A stretch of 64,000 nt of DNA from Orthonyx spaldingii (Eukaryota; Chordata; Aves; Passeriformes; Orthonychidae): assembly GCA_013397795.1 (NCBI GenBank), contig VZTJ01002478.1, positions 1,406,151-1,470,150 on the forward strand. The letters run 5' to 3'. The notes below the pieces were generated by a model. The model saw only the letters and a program-made list of their open reading frames with translations. It was not told where the DNA came from and searched no databases. Within the stretch, counting starts at the first letter, position 1; every line of letters starts with the position of its first letter. This document shows, piece by piece, positions 27,301-42,300 of this stretch. A program made the translations under genes and the position numbers.

Positions 27301-30300
27301 GTGCCTGCAGATAAGCTAAAAAAGAATTGCATGGACTGTCATGAGCTTGGAAATCTGTCCTCTTGTTAGGTCAAACTCCATGCTCATGCACATTCTGACT
27401 GAACGTTAATTTTCCTCGTGTTTGTTTTCTTTACATAGCATATTGTAGAGCATTGAAATGCATGCAGACACCCAATGGTATTTCAACAGATTAGAAGTTT
27501 GACTCCTATTTAATTACAGTGTGCCTGCTTTTAAACTTTTCAGTACTTCTGGAAATTGTTGTAGATGACTAATGTTTATAGGATGAGAGTCAGAAGCCTA
27601 GCCTTCAAGTAGATATATTTTATTTTAAAAGCTTGAATGATACATGAAGTAATTTCCTAAAGGAACCTAAGGATATTATGTAGAATTGCAGGAAAAATAG
27701 TAGCTCAAAGCATTAATATTTATGTTAAAGATTTTTCACAAATGCAACCAATGCAGATTGATTTATGAGAGATAGTAAGAGCCTTCCATTGAGAAATTGA
27801 AAGAGAGTACATAAGTAATTGGATAGTAGAGATTTGTATCTGGACTATCTCTTAAGAGCAATCTTCTCTATTCAGTTTAAAAGAATAATAAATGGCAAAT
27901 GGAGATGTAATGGTTATCTTGGCAAGGAGCAGCTGTATTTCCATTGTATGAGCTAATGCTGAGGTTTTTTCATTACTCAAACTGTACAAAAACTTTACAT
28001 CTAACAAAATACTGAAAGTGATTTTTATGAAGTATTCATTTAAAAATACTGTGTCTAAGAAATTCCATAAGTCTGTGAAATTGCAGCTTCCTAGTTCAGC
28101 TGAATTTATTGAAGCATTGCTTATATGGCCGCTTGCCTCTTACAGTACAAAAGATGTGTACAGTGTGGGGGATTACCGTTAAATCAATTGTTTATGCTTA
28201 GGTGTTGTTTTTCTGTGAAAGTGCCTCTGCTCAGTATTTGAGACAGCACTGTAGTTTTTTTGTGTCATTAGAAATTGTTTTTGAACTCTCTCCTTACGAA
28301 CGCCTCATCAAGGAACTAGTTTGGACTAAAAAAAGTCAAAATGGCTAATGTAAAGGCTCTCAGAGAAGGACAAAATATTTTTGCAATTTTGTTTTGGCAA
28401 ACATGACAGAAGTCAGGTAACTAAAGTATTAATCACATACAAAGTTTGCTTCTAGCCTTGTCCAAGGCAAGGCTGCCCTTGACTTTGGTGTAGATATTTC
28501 CTTGGCTTGTTCTGCGAAGTTTTGTATCCTTTGCAGGATTGGGCAGTTAACTGATTTACATTATTCTAATTTGAAATTCAAGCAGCCAGTAGGTCAAGGT
28601 ATTAGAATAAATAGAAATTTTCCTAATTGTCCATGCATTTGCATTTCATAATCCAACAGCAACCAGTTAAGATTAATTGTTAGTCCAAAAAACCCTCAAC
28701 CTACCTCAGTAAGCCTCCTAACTTTTACCACATGAACGCTTTACAAAGCAGGTAAGCATTTCTCCAGCTTTGCTTGCTTAGTCCAATCTGTCTTGTTTTA
28801 ATAGCCAAATCAGGAGGAGGAGATGGAATCATGTATGTTGCAGCACTGCCTGCAATTTCCATCAAGAACCAGGGTTTTAGTGTCTTTTAGGACCTTTATT
28901 GTTTCATGAGCCATTCACACCACTCTGAATTCGGACTGCCAATGATTTCACCCTTTTTCTCGTATTGGCATTTTTACTGACAGTGAACTGATTAGGCAGC
29001 TAAACTGATTTTAAAAAACTTAAAAATTCAATTTCTTCTCCTAGTTTTTTTCTTTGAACTGACTTACTATGGAGTCATATGAGTGCCAGAGGAGAGGTGT
29101 GAACATGTAGCATGGAGGAAATGCAGAACTGTGACAGCCAGGTTAGATCAACTTAAATTGTTATGGAACTGCAGTATTTGGTGCGGCATTAGGATGGGGC
29201 AAAATTTATTTTTGTCTACTCAAATTACACAATGATGTAGTTTTAAGCTCCAAGAAACAAAAGCAAGGCAGGAGTGAGTACACATCTATTTCTGTGTGTG
29301 CATATGGTTTGGAAGTGTGGCAATAGCAAAGATTTGAAAATTGTGTGTGAAAAGCACGGTGAGCCGTGAGATCAGAGTTGCTCTCGTACAGCTTCTCCAT
29401 TTAGTTTGTCCCACCACATGCCTATCCTCATGGTGAAATTTTTTCCGTTATATTCAACCTAAACTTGTTTCAATTTATGTCTGTTTTCTCTCATCCTTCC
29501 ACTATGTCAACCCTTGCAAGGAGCCTGTCAGTCATCTCAAAACCTTCCTTGTAGGTAGGGGCAGGCTGCTGCTGCATCCCTCTGAAGGTGCATCTTCTCC
29601 AGACTGAACACCCCTCAGTCCCTCAGTCTCTGCTTCAGCTTGGTGCTTCAGCTCCCAAGTATCCTGGTGACTTTCCCCTGGACTTGCACCAGTTAGGTTT
29701 GCTGATGTCTTTCTTGCCATAGAAGATCAGAACTGGGTGCAGTAATTGAGATGCAGTCTGATGAGTGCAGAATAGAGGAGGTAGTCTTGATCTTTGCACT
29801 TGTTGATGCTGAGTCTCTGAAGGTTCCTGTTAGGCCATTCCTGTAGCCTAAGTCCATCTGAATGATGTTCATGTCTTGACTATGTTGATTTTCCCACCCA
29901 GCATGGTGTCATAGGCAAGTCTGATACCTTTTCCGAATCATTAATACACATGTTAAACAGGAGAGGTCCCTCCAATAGTTCACTTTTACTGGCTTCCAGA
30001 TAGAATACAATCTGTTGACCAATGGTCTGAAGAAAGTCAAGCCTGATTTGCAGGCAGCTGTTGCAAAACTAGCACAGATGAAGAAAATTGAGACCGTGTT
30101 TTTAATCAAAAGTGGAGACTAGCTATGACTTCTTTCTTACAACTCAAGATGGAACTCAAACTTGTTAGTCTCTTGACTAGGTTAACTTTCCATGGTTAGT
30201 AAAATTCAAATTTGACCATATATTGTTTGCCAGAAATGAGATTCATGTAAGTCTATGAAATGTCAACTTGAAGAAATACTTCTAAAAAAAAAAAATCCTC

Positions 30301-33300
30301 TGTGACTATAATTCAACACAAGCAAAGAAAAAAAAAAGTTAGGCAAGACTCTAGTGATTCATTATAAAAATGTTCAATAACTAAATGGGTATTAAATAAG
30401 AATACACTGAAGGGACTTCAAGGATACTTTTGCTTATGAATTGTGACACTCACAATATTCTCTCTAGTAAGACAGTTTTAAGAATACTGTCTAATAAGGT
30501 CCAGTTTGAAGTATGTGCACAAGACCAAAGTATTTTTCTTCTTTTTCTTTTTTTTCCCCTCCTGGGAAACATTCTCTTCACTTCCATCTTTGTATATTAA
30601 CTCTTAGGATTTGTGTATTATGTGTTCCTCTCTGTTGCCAAAGAATAATGCTGCTATTTTAGTAGCTATGTTGAAAAGTATCACCTGGTTTGGTTGGTTG
30701 GTTGTCTTTTTAATCCTTAATGTAAAGATCAGCAGATTCTATGTGGCCAGAATCCGTTTTTTGAATTTATTTTAAGACAAGGTACTGTGTCTGACACAGT
30801 TTCTGTCTTTTGGAATTCCAATTTGCACTTATAACAACCTTGGGAAAGGAAGAAAAGGCAGATTCAATTCATCCTTCTACATGTGCTGGAAGATGAGTGA
30901 ATTTAGGTTAGGAGCTCCAATAGGAAAATGGTTGTATGTGGAATATATTTGCTGTCACTGTGAATTTCTTATTTATAGTTTTTGTCAAATCTGTTTTTGA
31001 AAGGAGTTATGATTTTGACCTCAACAAAATGAGCTGGCAGTGAGGTCCAGCTATGATTGTGCATTGTGCAGAACTTTGTTTTGAGCTTCCTCTTCTGTAC
31101 TTTCTCTGTGTGTTTCTTGTATCATGAGAAACAGAGTAAGTGCTGCCTGTTCCTTTCATGTGTTGGCATTCCCACTCTGTAAGCAACTCCCAAGATGGAT
31201 GACATTAACCTGTTCAGTTATGTTGCATTCTATACCCTGATTGCCACTGCCCGCTTTCCTCTGTATGTTGTTCTGTAGTTCTACGTTCAACATGTTGTTG
31301 TGGTGAGAAAGTACAAGGGCTACCAGAGCAGAATGCAATATTTAAGGGTAATCACACAACAGTTTAATATAAATTGTATGGTGGTGTTTTCTGGTTTGTT
31401 TTATATTTGTTTCCTCATAACTTGTAAGTAAGCTGTTTGGCATTTTGGCTTCTACTGAAAGTTCAGCTGATTCAAAGAGTCATCCATGAGGAGTTGAATG
31501 ACTTCTTCAGTGGTGTTGGCAAAAATAATTGATGTGTCTTAGTCCAGTACAGTGGTACAAAATCTCCTCATAAATTTTTGTAAATAACCTACCTTCTTCT
31601 TTAATTTTGAGTTTTAAGTTTCAGCTTAAACAATTGAATTTGAAAATGTGCGAAATAGCCTTATTGTGGTATTCTCATCTTCTTTCCCCTTCTCACATAT
31701 GCTTTCACCTTGAAAGACAGAGCTTGTGAAACATGGCTGTTGCCTACTCATAGGTGTATTTTGAATATTGTTTTGATGTTTGTATGCTTATTTGAAGAAA
31801 TTATAATTTGCTCCCTGCTATTAGCAACCACAAATAGGAACAAGGTTTTAATATGTACTGTATTCTCTGAAGTAATTATTTAGAATAATCTTTTTAAAGC
31901 AGTGATACAAACTGCTAATAAAGCTGAAGGGAGTGCGTTTTCATGTTTGGGAAAGGTAGGCAGCTCTATTCAAGTCTGGTAAGTGGAGCATTAGCTCATC
32001 TGGAAACTCCAGGTTCCCTTTTACAGTGTCTCAGAGAATTCCTCATAATCTTTGCAAATTACTGCCTTGGAAGAATTTCCCCTGCTCTAAACAACTTTGT
32101 GCCAACCATGCTTGGTAAAGAGGGATGTGTGACAGGCAGTTATATGCTGGGAGTAGAGGAAAGGCTTATAAGGGTTCAGGGAAAGGGGACCAAAAAGGAT
32201 AGCTGACTTGAAAGGGGTTTACTCAGTTTGATGTGAGAAGCAGAAGCAGATTTTATTTTTCCTTCCAATAGAAGGCCATGCTTCAAAAAACTGTGTATGT
32301 GCTGTATTCCTGCTAGGAACTGCTAGAAAATTTGCTGCCTCTGTTACAGGTTTTGGGGTGGTTTTTTTCATGCAGTTTCTGGGAGTGGGTGTGTGGGAAG
32401 GAAGTCACAGCAAACTTAGGCGTTTCCTGTTGGATAATTGTTACATATTTCCCATTCCTCAAACCTTACTGCCACTGGGAATAAATTTGATCTAAAACTT
32501 GAAGTCAATTAATATTGTGAATAAAGAAATGTAAAAACAGTAGAGATGCTGAAGGAACCCTGCATTGATTTTGTTTAATATAACACTATATTCTAAGCAT
32601 CTCAGAGTATACAAAGAAGGGCAGTTTAATAAAAGCATTACAAACTAGAGTTCTTCATATTAAAATGATTAGTGGGACAGATTAAGTGTAGGCAAGAATA
32701 TATATCTGAGATCTTCTTATAATTACAGTTTTACATTGCTGTAATCTTACAGTATCCAGACACTTCATTATCTTGCACTTTTAAGTTCAACGTTAGATTT
32801 ATATGAAGCAAGCATTTGCTACAGCCCTTACTCATTAGTTCAGTTTTGTGCAGTTTTACTATTATATGTCAGCCCCTGCCTTCCATCACTCTGCTCTCAA
32901 GAATGATTTTTCTAGAGTTTCTCATCTGTGAAAACAGCTGAGATTGAGGGATCTTTTTGAACCATTTGCACCAAGGATTGGCAGAATTTTTTATGATCTC
33001 TTATTAATATTAAAATACAAATATATTGTCCTTTTTCTCTTCAGTATTATGCTGCTTACAGTTTTAGAAAATCAGTGCTGTGTTTCTTCATTTTCCATGT
33101 AAAAAATTGTTAATACACTTCTAAAGATTTCTCCTATAGCATCTGGAAACAGTTTACCAGAGACCAGAGATTGGCCAAGTGATGGTGTGCCATTTGAGCT
33201 CTGACCTAGCTCAGTCTTTTTGCAGGAGCTGCATTGTGCTGCAAAACACAGAATGTTTAATGAAGTATGCATTGAAAATTGTTACAAGTGATTGGATGAG

Positions 33301-36300
33301 AAGCTGAAATCGAGACATGAAGAACTCAGTACTGAGAATAACAGAGTGGGGTGCTCTCTCCTGTTGGGTGCAGCTTTTTAGGTCTGTAACGCAATTGCAG
33401 AGACATTGGATGCTTAACTCAAGTTCCCTCTTCCCTGCTTCTGGAATGATTGGTATACTTGGCTGAAGTGCTTCACAGCGCTGAAGTCAAATGTTTGTGA
33501 GGTTATCTGAGATGTTCAGATGGATAGTACTTTTTGAAAGTGCTTGTCACAGATTTAGGTTTCCTGCTACTGAAATTGGTAACGCTCCTGCTGACTTTGG
33601 TGTGAGCAGATTTAGGCAAGGAGAGTCTTTAAATGTCCTCTCTGTAATTCTAAAAGTCCCATACAATGGAAGGGTTTGTTTGCAGTAGAAGTGAACAAAA
33701 TTTTCAAAATAGTTTTCTGTAGCTGATGAGGTGAGTAGTGGGGTGATTTGGACTAGTATGTATATGAAATTACAGGAAGGAGGAAGAGGAAAAATTAGAG
33801 ATCAGGAAGATCTTTCAATGCTGATATTAAATGTGATAATTTTCTGGGTTTTGACTGTGTTTTTTCTTTGAAATACATTTATCTTTATCATATTTAATTA
33901 TCACAATACAAAAATGTCCTTCATTTAACCCCAACAATATGCCATAAAGCCTGCTTTTGATACTTTGTTCCTAACAACCAAGCTGACAAATCATTGAAAT
34001 TAACAGAATGAGTTAATGCTCTATCATAAGTGGATCTGTTTTGATTAATTCCTAATAAAGTATTCCAGTCTATAGACATTTTCTACCTGTAGTTTGTTTT
34101 ATCATGCTTCTGTCAAACAGTAAGCTTTTGGGTACAGATGTTGCTCCTATCTGCATGTGGAAATTACTGCAGAGTTTGTGCCATTTTTTTATTTTGCAAA
34201 CCAATGCTTGATTGGATTTGTTGTGGTTTGTTTGGTTTTGGTTTGGCTTTTTTTTTTCCTTTTCTTACCTTGAGTATTCCTAAGAGTACATCTTCCTATT
34301 GTAAAAGAATATTTGTTAGTAAATATATAAAATGAAGAGCAGAGTGGTACAAGATAGGTAAAGGAAAACATTTTAAAGTCAAGTTTGCACACAGAGATTG
34401 TAGGATCAGGAACCCTTAAAATTACTGCAAAAATAGCCCGGTGTTTATGGAATTAAAACTAATAGCTAAGTTTCTTAACAGTACTGTCAATTGATGACAA
34501 CATTTTCCCTCTACCAGCAGTGTACAGTCATGTACATATAAATCACCTATAGCAACACTGCGCATAGAAGCCTTTTCATAATGTCACTGTGTTTGAGCTT
34601 TCCGGGGGAAGGCGCAAAGGTCGTATCATTGGTTTATGGCTGTGGAATTATCCCTGTGCTAGGGTATGGTTATCAGACATTCCTCACATTCCAGGTGTCT
34701 AATATTATAGTGCTTACATGCCAGTGCAGGACCAACTGCTGCGTCAAAGAAAAACGCCAGAGAAAACATTCATGGTATTACCCATTTCCACTTCTCTGTG
34801 GCCCCCTTCACCCCAGCCTTTCAAAATGTCATCTTTGCATTGAACTTGGCAATGTTAAACAGATAAATGAATTACAAATAGTGATTTGGTTGGGGGCTTT
34901 GCTCTACAAAAACAAATAACTGGTATGCTGAGCTGGAAAGTATTGGTTCTCCTTTTTACTTTTATTATCTTCAATAATGAAATGATGTGTCAGAATGTAT
35001 AGCTGTGTTCAGCATGGAGATTTTTCCTCACTGAGGGTAATTGTTAAGTGGAAAGCCAAAACAATTTATCATAATCAAAAGGAAAAGGAAACAAAAAAAC
35101 CAAGCCAGCAGGCAGTTTGACCTGGTCCTGCAACCAGTGGGTGTGGGTCCCTTCCTTCCCAAATGCATTCTTCCCCTTCAGGGTTGCAACTATTCAGTTC
35201 ATGTGCCTTTTCACAGAAGCACCTGTGAGGGGACAGAGTGAGCTGACATTGAGCTAATGCCACTGCTTTGTGGCTGGGAGGAGGCAGTTATGCTCGGCTT
35301 CCTTGCTGGTAGCACATTTTTATGGCAGTCATTAACATGCACATAGCATCTCACAGCGAGCTGGGAGGCAGCACACTCCCTCTGCACTCACCTCCCCCTA
35401 TCTGCTGCCTGCTGGACTGAAAGCTTGAGTTGTGTGTTCTGTGCTTCCTTCCTTTTGAGTGTGTGCGTGTGAGAAGGACATCAGTTGCCTATTTTGTGTG
35501 GACTTTTTTCTATTGAGGAAGCAGGCAAGATCTTTGGATGACCTGCAAATTTTCATCCTTAGCTTTTCTCTATGGCATAAAGCCTAGGGAGCTTGAGGAT
35601 GTGTAGAACTTTTGAGCGTTGAGAACAAATCTTTTAAAATAAAGAAATAAAAAGGGTATTAATTTTTGGTCATATATTGCAAGCACTTAATATCTGGTGT
35701 TTTTACATTACACTTGCAAAACTGCTAAATGAAGTAGGAAGGTGTTTTTTGGGAAACTGTGTGTGTATTCTACCATATACGATTTTCTTACATTGTTCTA
35801 GTCTCCTTCCCCTATTACTGGCTGCTTTCTTGATTTTTAGTTTGGTTCACTACTTCTGCAGATTTTACTGGCCCCTCTAAGGCAAAAAATCACATCCCAA
35901 ACAGAATTATAGAATGGCCTGGGTTCGAAGGGACTTTAAAGATCATCCAGTTCCAACTCCCCTGCCATTGACTGGGACATCTTTCACTAGACCAAGTTGC
36001 TCAGATCTCTGTTCAGCCTGGCCTTGAACACTTGCAGGCATGAGGCATCCACTGTTTCCCGAAGGAACCTGTTCCAATGCCTCACTACCCTCACAGTAAA
36101 GAATTTTTTCCCTAATATCTAATCAAAACCTACTCTCTTTCACTTTGAATATATGTTTTTTATTTGTCCAAAGGGATAGCTTTCATTCTGTAGGGGTTTT
36201 GTTGTTCAGCTGTTTTTGCCATCAGGTTTTACTTTTGAATACTTGTGCTGCTTCTAAAATAAATGAACTCAAAAATTTTGAAGTTATGTTTTTGTTTCAA

Positions 36301-39300
36301 AGAACTTGTTGCTCTTTATGTACATTACAACTTCCGTAGTAAAAACTCAAGGCTGTATTGGCTTAAACTGGTTATGTTTGTAATAGGTGTTGGAAATTAA
36401 GAACTTTTGTCAAGATTCCTGTTTTTTCCTATGTTGTACAAGTTTAGTAAATTATGTATAAATCTAGTGAATTTAAGAATTTTTGTTGTAGTGCAGTTGC
36501 AGTAAGGTTTGTTAATTTGTTTTCATCCTTGCCCGGGGAGTTTAATGTTTAACTAAATCAAGAAGAGTTGAAAAACATTTGAGGAATGGAGTAGAGTTTG
36601 CTACTGCAGTTAGTGGTTGTCTCCAAACCCCATCATCAGTGAGGTGCTGACTTGTTATTTCTAAGCAGGACTTGCTGAATATGTTGAACAGTTCGTGCTG
36701 TGCTACAGCATAGGGGACTCCGAGTCTACAGGAAGGCAGCAATCAGAACTGATGATGGGCTGATATTGCTACTTCCCATGGTAGTTGTAGCGGTGCAGCT
36801 GTCTCTCTGGAAGGCTGACTGTAAACTGAGACACTGTTCAACACACTGCCCTTTTCAGCAAAGCATTTCAAAAACACCTTGAGTTGTTTGCCTAAATTAT
36901 AGAGAAGAAACCACTTACTAAGTATTCTAAAAAGGTTTTTGAAAATCCCAAACCCTATAAGCACAGAAAAAGATTAGATTTTACTTTCTACTTGATCCTT
37001 GTGTACTCTCTGAACACAATACTGTGTTTACCTGGGTTGCTGGCTAGCTAGACAAGTGTCTTTTAATGGAAAATGTATTTTTCAAAGTCTTAGATGTTCT
37101 CTGGAACATCACTGAATGTGATATAGTCTTATCTACATGAACTCACAGCTCACTTGTAAATGGGAGTTATAGTAAATCACTGCCGGTACAAGTTCAGTAC
37201 TGGAAACTAAGTTTTTGAGCTTGTTAAATAGTTGCAAGAGCCTGTTATTCCAGTAGTACATACCCAAATAATGACCCTCCATTCTGTGTTGCTGTGAGGT
37301 GGAAAAATGATGTATGTCTCTTAGTATAATTCTCCATCTACATGCTTGTACTTTTTTCTTTACAAAGGAAACTCTGTAAAATCAAGACATGTATTTCTTT
37401 AAGGCCTGCTGTCTGTCGTAAGTATTCAAGGGCTTAAAAGAATCATAGGATAGAAATTGCAAGCAATTAAAAGTGGTACTATACCTGTTTGGGTTTTTTT
37501 TGAAAACTAGAGTCAGTGCTTATTTCAAGTTTCCATTATTATACAAATTTGAGTGTTTTACCTCTCTTTGTATTACTAGGAGCAAAATTATCTGAAATCT
37601 GGAAAACAAGTGAAAATTCATTAAAGGTATCTAGGAAATACTTGCTGCTGGAGTTCATAAATCTTTGTCTCCGGAAAGTGTATAAGTCTGCTGTGAGTTC
37701 AGTCTCTGCAATTAGTTTTTGAATATCCAGTGGTGCAAAAAAGTGAAAGTGCAGTACTGCTGACTGCTAGTATTCATGCTAGCCAGGAGTGTGGCTGGGA
37801 ACATTTGACTATAAACCTATACTGTTGTGTGCATGTGTGTGTAATACAAAGGAAACACATCCGTGGTGCACATCTTAGTGGCTATAGGTGTACATTTAAT
37901 GCTATTAAGAAGTTTAATTCAATGTTATGGAAAACATTTCATCATTAAGGAATGGGTTACATTTAGTTTGAGCTATTAGTAATTCTGTTTTGGCATAGAA
38001 AAGTTAACAGGCATGTTTGCTGTCTTTTGAGCATAGGCATTTGTTGACATTTGGTTGCACACGTCTTGTGAACAAAGGTAAACATGCATGACCTTAGTAT
38101 ATTTGTTTATTTTACACCACTATTTCAAGCTGGAATTGCGACCATGCTGCTCCTTGTTTGGTCTGTTCTACTGTGGTACTGATGTCCACTTAGTTACTCT
38201 TTCAAAATAATACCTGTAATAAAGTGGCAGTATATCTTAATAATACCCTTATTAAAAGAGAATGTACCTAAACAATTTGTAATTTGTACATTATGTCTTG
38301 GCCTGATATCTGAATGGGAGGCACTACTGTGTTAAGAACATGGTGTTTAGCAGCAGAAAACCTGTTGACAAACTCATGACCGAGCTTTTTCAAGAGAGAT
38401 TTCATGTGGGATTCGCTAGCTCACAATTTATAGAATTGAATTAACAAAGCATACGGCAAAAGGATGTTTTGTGGGCCAAGTCTGCCCCTTTCTACAGGTA
38501 AACATCCCAATTACCACTTTTTAAAGTTAGAAAAGAGACAGCAATATAATTAATACAAAGTAAATGCATTTTGTTACAGCTTCAGCCACTGTAATTTGTA
38601 GAAGAGAAAATTGGGTTCCCTATGCAATATAATTTTTGTGCTGTTAGTGACCTCGGCCATAGGGAGCAGCAATGCCTCTCTTTAACTCTGACCTGCAACG
38701 TGGAGCAGCAGTTGGGTCTCTTTTGCCATTCTGTGTGTACTCTGCTGCCTGCTGTAGAATTCATCCCACTTAAATTTAGTTACCCTTGCACACGCTAAGG
38801 ATTCTTGCATTCAGAATCCTATACTTACTAGGGAAGGAGGGGAACCTTCAGGTATGAAACAGATGTGCTGAATCTGCCTCTCCAGGGAACCTAAAGGAGT
38901 AATTCAGGTTAGGTAACTGACTTTTTGAAGTTAATGAGATTAATTACACCCCTGAGTTTTATATAAGAAATTCATCTTGAGTTCCTGATGTGAGTAAAAT
39001 CCACGTTTGTAAGCATACTTAGTATGGGATTAGAATGCATGTTTATATACCCTTCAAAGAAATAATGCCTATAGCATTAGAAAGTTGAGTAAGATTTGAA
39101 TTGATTTTGAGATCCAGTTTGAGCATTAAATTCAGGAGGAGAATTTAGAATATTTTTCTTCTGTTTGTACATTCCTTTCATTGATGAATTGATTTAAATT
39201 TTTACATTTGCTTGTCTCAAGCTATGGATCAAAATAAGAATTAAATACTTTCACTCATCCTTTTGCAAAATAAAAAATTAGTTGATGCTGATTTTATGTT

Positions 39301-42300
39301 ACTGTTCTGTGTAATTGTGCTAACTGAAAGTGCTTGAAGTAGATTTTTTGTAAACTGTTGTATTGATGGGTATTACTGTTGGTAAACCATCTGTACACCC
39401 TTCTGTAATGGTGTATGGAGTCCAGATAAATGTGCATGCAGCTCTTGCATCACTGGATTTCTTCTCTTACATTTTAATAGATGCTAATTCCTGCACATCT
39501 GAATAGCAACTTACGTTTCATCTTCTCATTTCCTAGAGTTTGGAGAAGAGATATATTTTTCAGAACAATTTCTGTGCTAGCAAGTACTGCATTGTAAGAG
39601 AAAATAATTAACGTGTAATATACATCATTATACATGAGAAATTAATGGATATGATATTGGATCTGTACAACATTTCATGTAAGTGTCACACAGCAAAGCG
39701 CATGAGTGCATTTTGGGTATTTGGAGAAAGTTCTCAAATGTTATTGAAATTGCTATAGAAGCTGAGCATTGACCCTAGTTATAATTGAATTCCAAACTAC
39801 AAATCTTGACTGTAGGTCAAGTACCACACAGCAAAGGAAATGTTCTTGAAAGTAATTTTGAAAGACATTAATATGAACCTGTTCATAATTCTCAGGTATT
39901 TGTGTGCTTTTTACAAATCTGTGTTTTGTTCCTTTCTAACTGAGAACAAGTAATTTTAGGTTTGTGTGGGGTGGGCTTGCTTTTCATGTCTGTGATTCTT
40001 TCCCCCTTATCCACCCCCCCACCGTTTTCAGAGATCTGCCTACTGTAACTTTTCTTCCCCACACCCTCTACCACATATAAATCATGGTAAATCATTGATG
40101 CAATTAATGCAAATTATTCCATATAAGCAAATCATGTCAACAGCTGTACTCAGTCCTTTCGAGTGGGGATAAAATCAGAAGTATGCTAATGATGCTGGTG
40201 TCAGCTGAGGTTAGAAGAGGTTGAAGACCAAAGTCCAGAGTTTTCTATTGATAAAGTGGAGCATTAATCATAATATGGACAATTTGTGTTTCAGTATTAC
40301 AGTTTATTTAATCCTGAATAGATTTTGGAGGAAAAAGGAGTCAGAGAAGGAATGCAGCAGTATGCAGCATTTCTCGTGCATAGAATACTGTATTCAAAGT
40401 AATATGTGCATATATACATATATGTGCATACACATTTTTAAGAACATGCCTCTTGATACTTTCAGATCATAGGAATGTGAAATATCATGGGCTGTCTGTA
40501 TGTTGACAGAAAGGTAATTTTACTGGTGTATATATAATGAATTTCTCCTTTTTTGTGGACCCTGATCTTGGAAAGAAGCCTGTCTTCTATGTGTTTCTGT
40601 GATCTGGGTACCTCAGAATGTGGTCTACGTCAAGTAAGAAAGTTGTCCAAATGAAGCAGTATTTCTGCACTGACAATCCATCAGTCTGTAGTTATGATTC
40701 CATTTTCCAGTATCTTCAGCCTAATGTTTTTAGAGCATGGTTCCAGTAACACCAAGATTGTGGGTTCCATCCTCATGTGGGCCATTCACTTAAGAGTTGG
40801 ATCGATGATCCTTGTTGGGTCCCTTCCAACTCAGAATATGCTGTGGTTCTGTGATTCATTATTAACTTTAGATGCATATACAGGCTTATTCTTACAGGTA
40901 TGGCTGTAGATGCAAGAACAACTGTTAATGAAAATACATATATCATTGCGGAATCTGCATTTTAAGAGCTTAGCTAGCTAAACATTGTATTTTGAAAACT
41001 TTAAAGGAAAATGTGGATTTTATATGATAATACAGCTTTTCAATTTGTAAACTGTATTTGTCTCCTAGGTCTCTTCAAGCATCTGTGAAGTGATTGACAT
41101 AATCATATATTGTTTACATAATGGAATTACAGAATGCTTCTTGGTTTTCCTTAAAATAGCCACATTTCCTTACGCACGCCTGCCTCATGTTCACTAAGGT
41201 TAAAAAAAAAAGGTACCCCTAGCTGAGAACTCTTGAGGTTAATGAGATGCATTTAAAAAATCCAAGCCTTTTTTTAACTAACTGAACTTCATTGGATACT
41301 AAGTGTGGAGTTTGACGTCATCCTTTTTAGAGCATTGGCATTCTTGTAAGAACATGTAAATGTATGGCTACAAACTGAAACAGTATTATGAACTACCTCA
41401 GAATATCAGTGCCCAAGAGATGCAACACTTAATCCTCTATTATGGTGCAATAAACCTCATTTTTCTTGGTTCACGGTTAATTAATGTAATGGCAGTCCAT
41501 CTATCATAGGTTACTATGCCACAGATAATGATCTTCACACAGACAAGATTACTTCAGTCCTTGTTCCTAGATATTATTTCCTGTCCAATTACATCTCGTA
41601 ACTCTCTGCTTTCAATTTTCGTCTTGCTAACTTTCTCTTGCTTCATGTTGTGTTAATTTCAGACAGGTGATAGCACCTGGACAGAACATTTGCATGATCA
41701 GAGTCAACTGCAGTCTAACCTAGAGAATGTGCTATTTATAGTAATAAATCAGTATTTGATTAAAAATAAAATTGGTGTAGAGTGCAGATGAAAAGTCAGG
41801 ATAGTACTGGACTTATATTCTTCCTGTAGAGGTGATCTAAAAATCACATGTCATGACTGTTGCTAGCTCTGGTATGTAACTTTAGTGAAAGTATTGAATG
41901 TTTATTAAAAACCATCTGGCTGTGTTTATATGAGATTGAGTTTGTATTATGATTCCTCTGTTGCTATATGGCATTTCAAATATTTTTTCTACTTGAACTG
42001 CATGAGAATTGAGTTTTGAGTTAATATTGTAATGTTAAGGCTAAGAATGACACTGAACTTTATTTAGTTTGTTTCATGAACATCTACATGTATAATCAAA
42101 TTTGAGACAGGACTTTCTTCACAGTTGGGTGTGCCCTTGTAGTTGGCACATCTTGTTCACATGACTAACCAGACTCACCAAAGGACTGATGATGCTTCCT
42201 CTGAGCAGTAGTGGCCTGGGAACTCTTTGATGTGGGTGTTCTGTGTTCAGTCTGTTGCACGCCGCCCGCCTGAAATTGTGCTTGTGTTTATCCTGGATTT

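Noticed and set aside
34581..34919. 112-codon open frame in intron 1
   Set aside because: No family resemblance and no splice or promoter context.
40708..40785. A functional tRNA(Ile) gene
   Set aside because: The A box and acceptor stem are eroded and the sequence runs directly into a CR1-like tail, as in a SINE.
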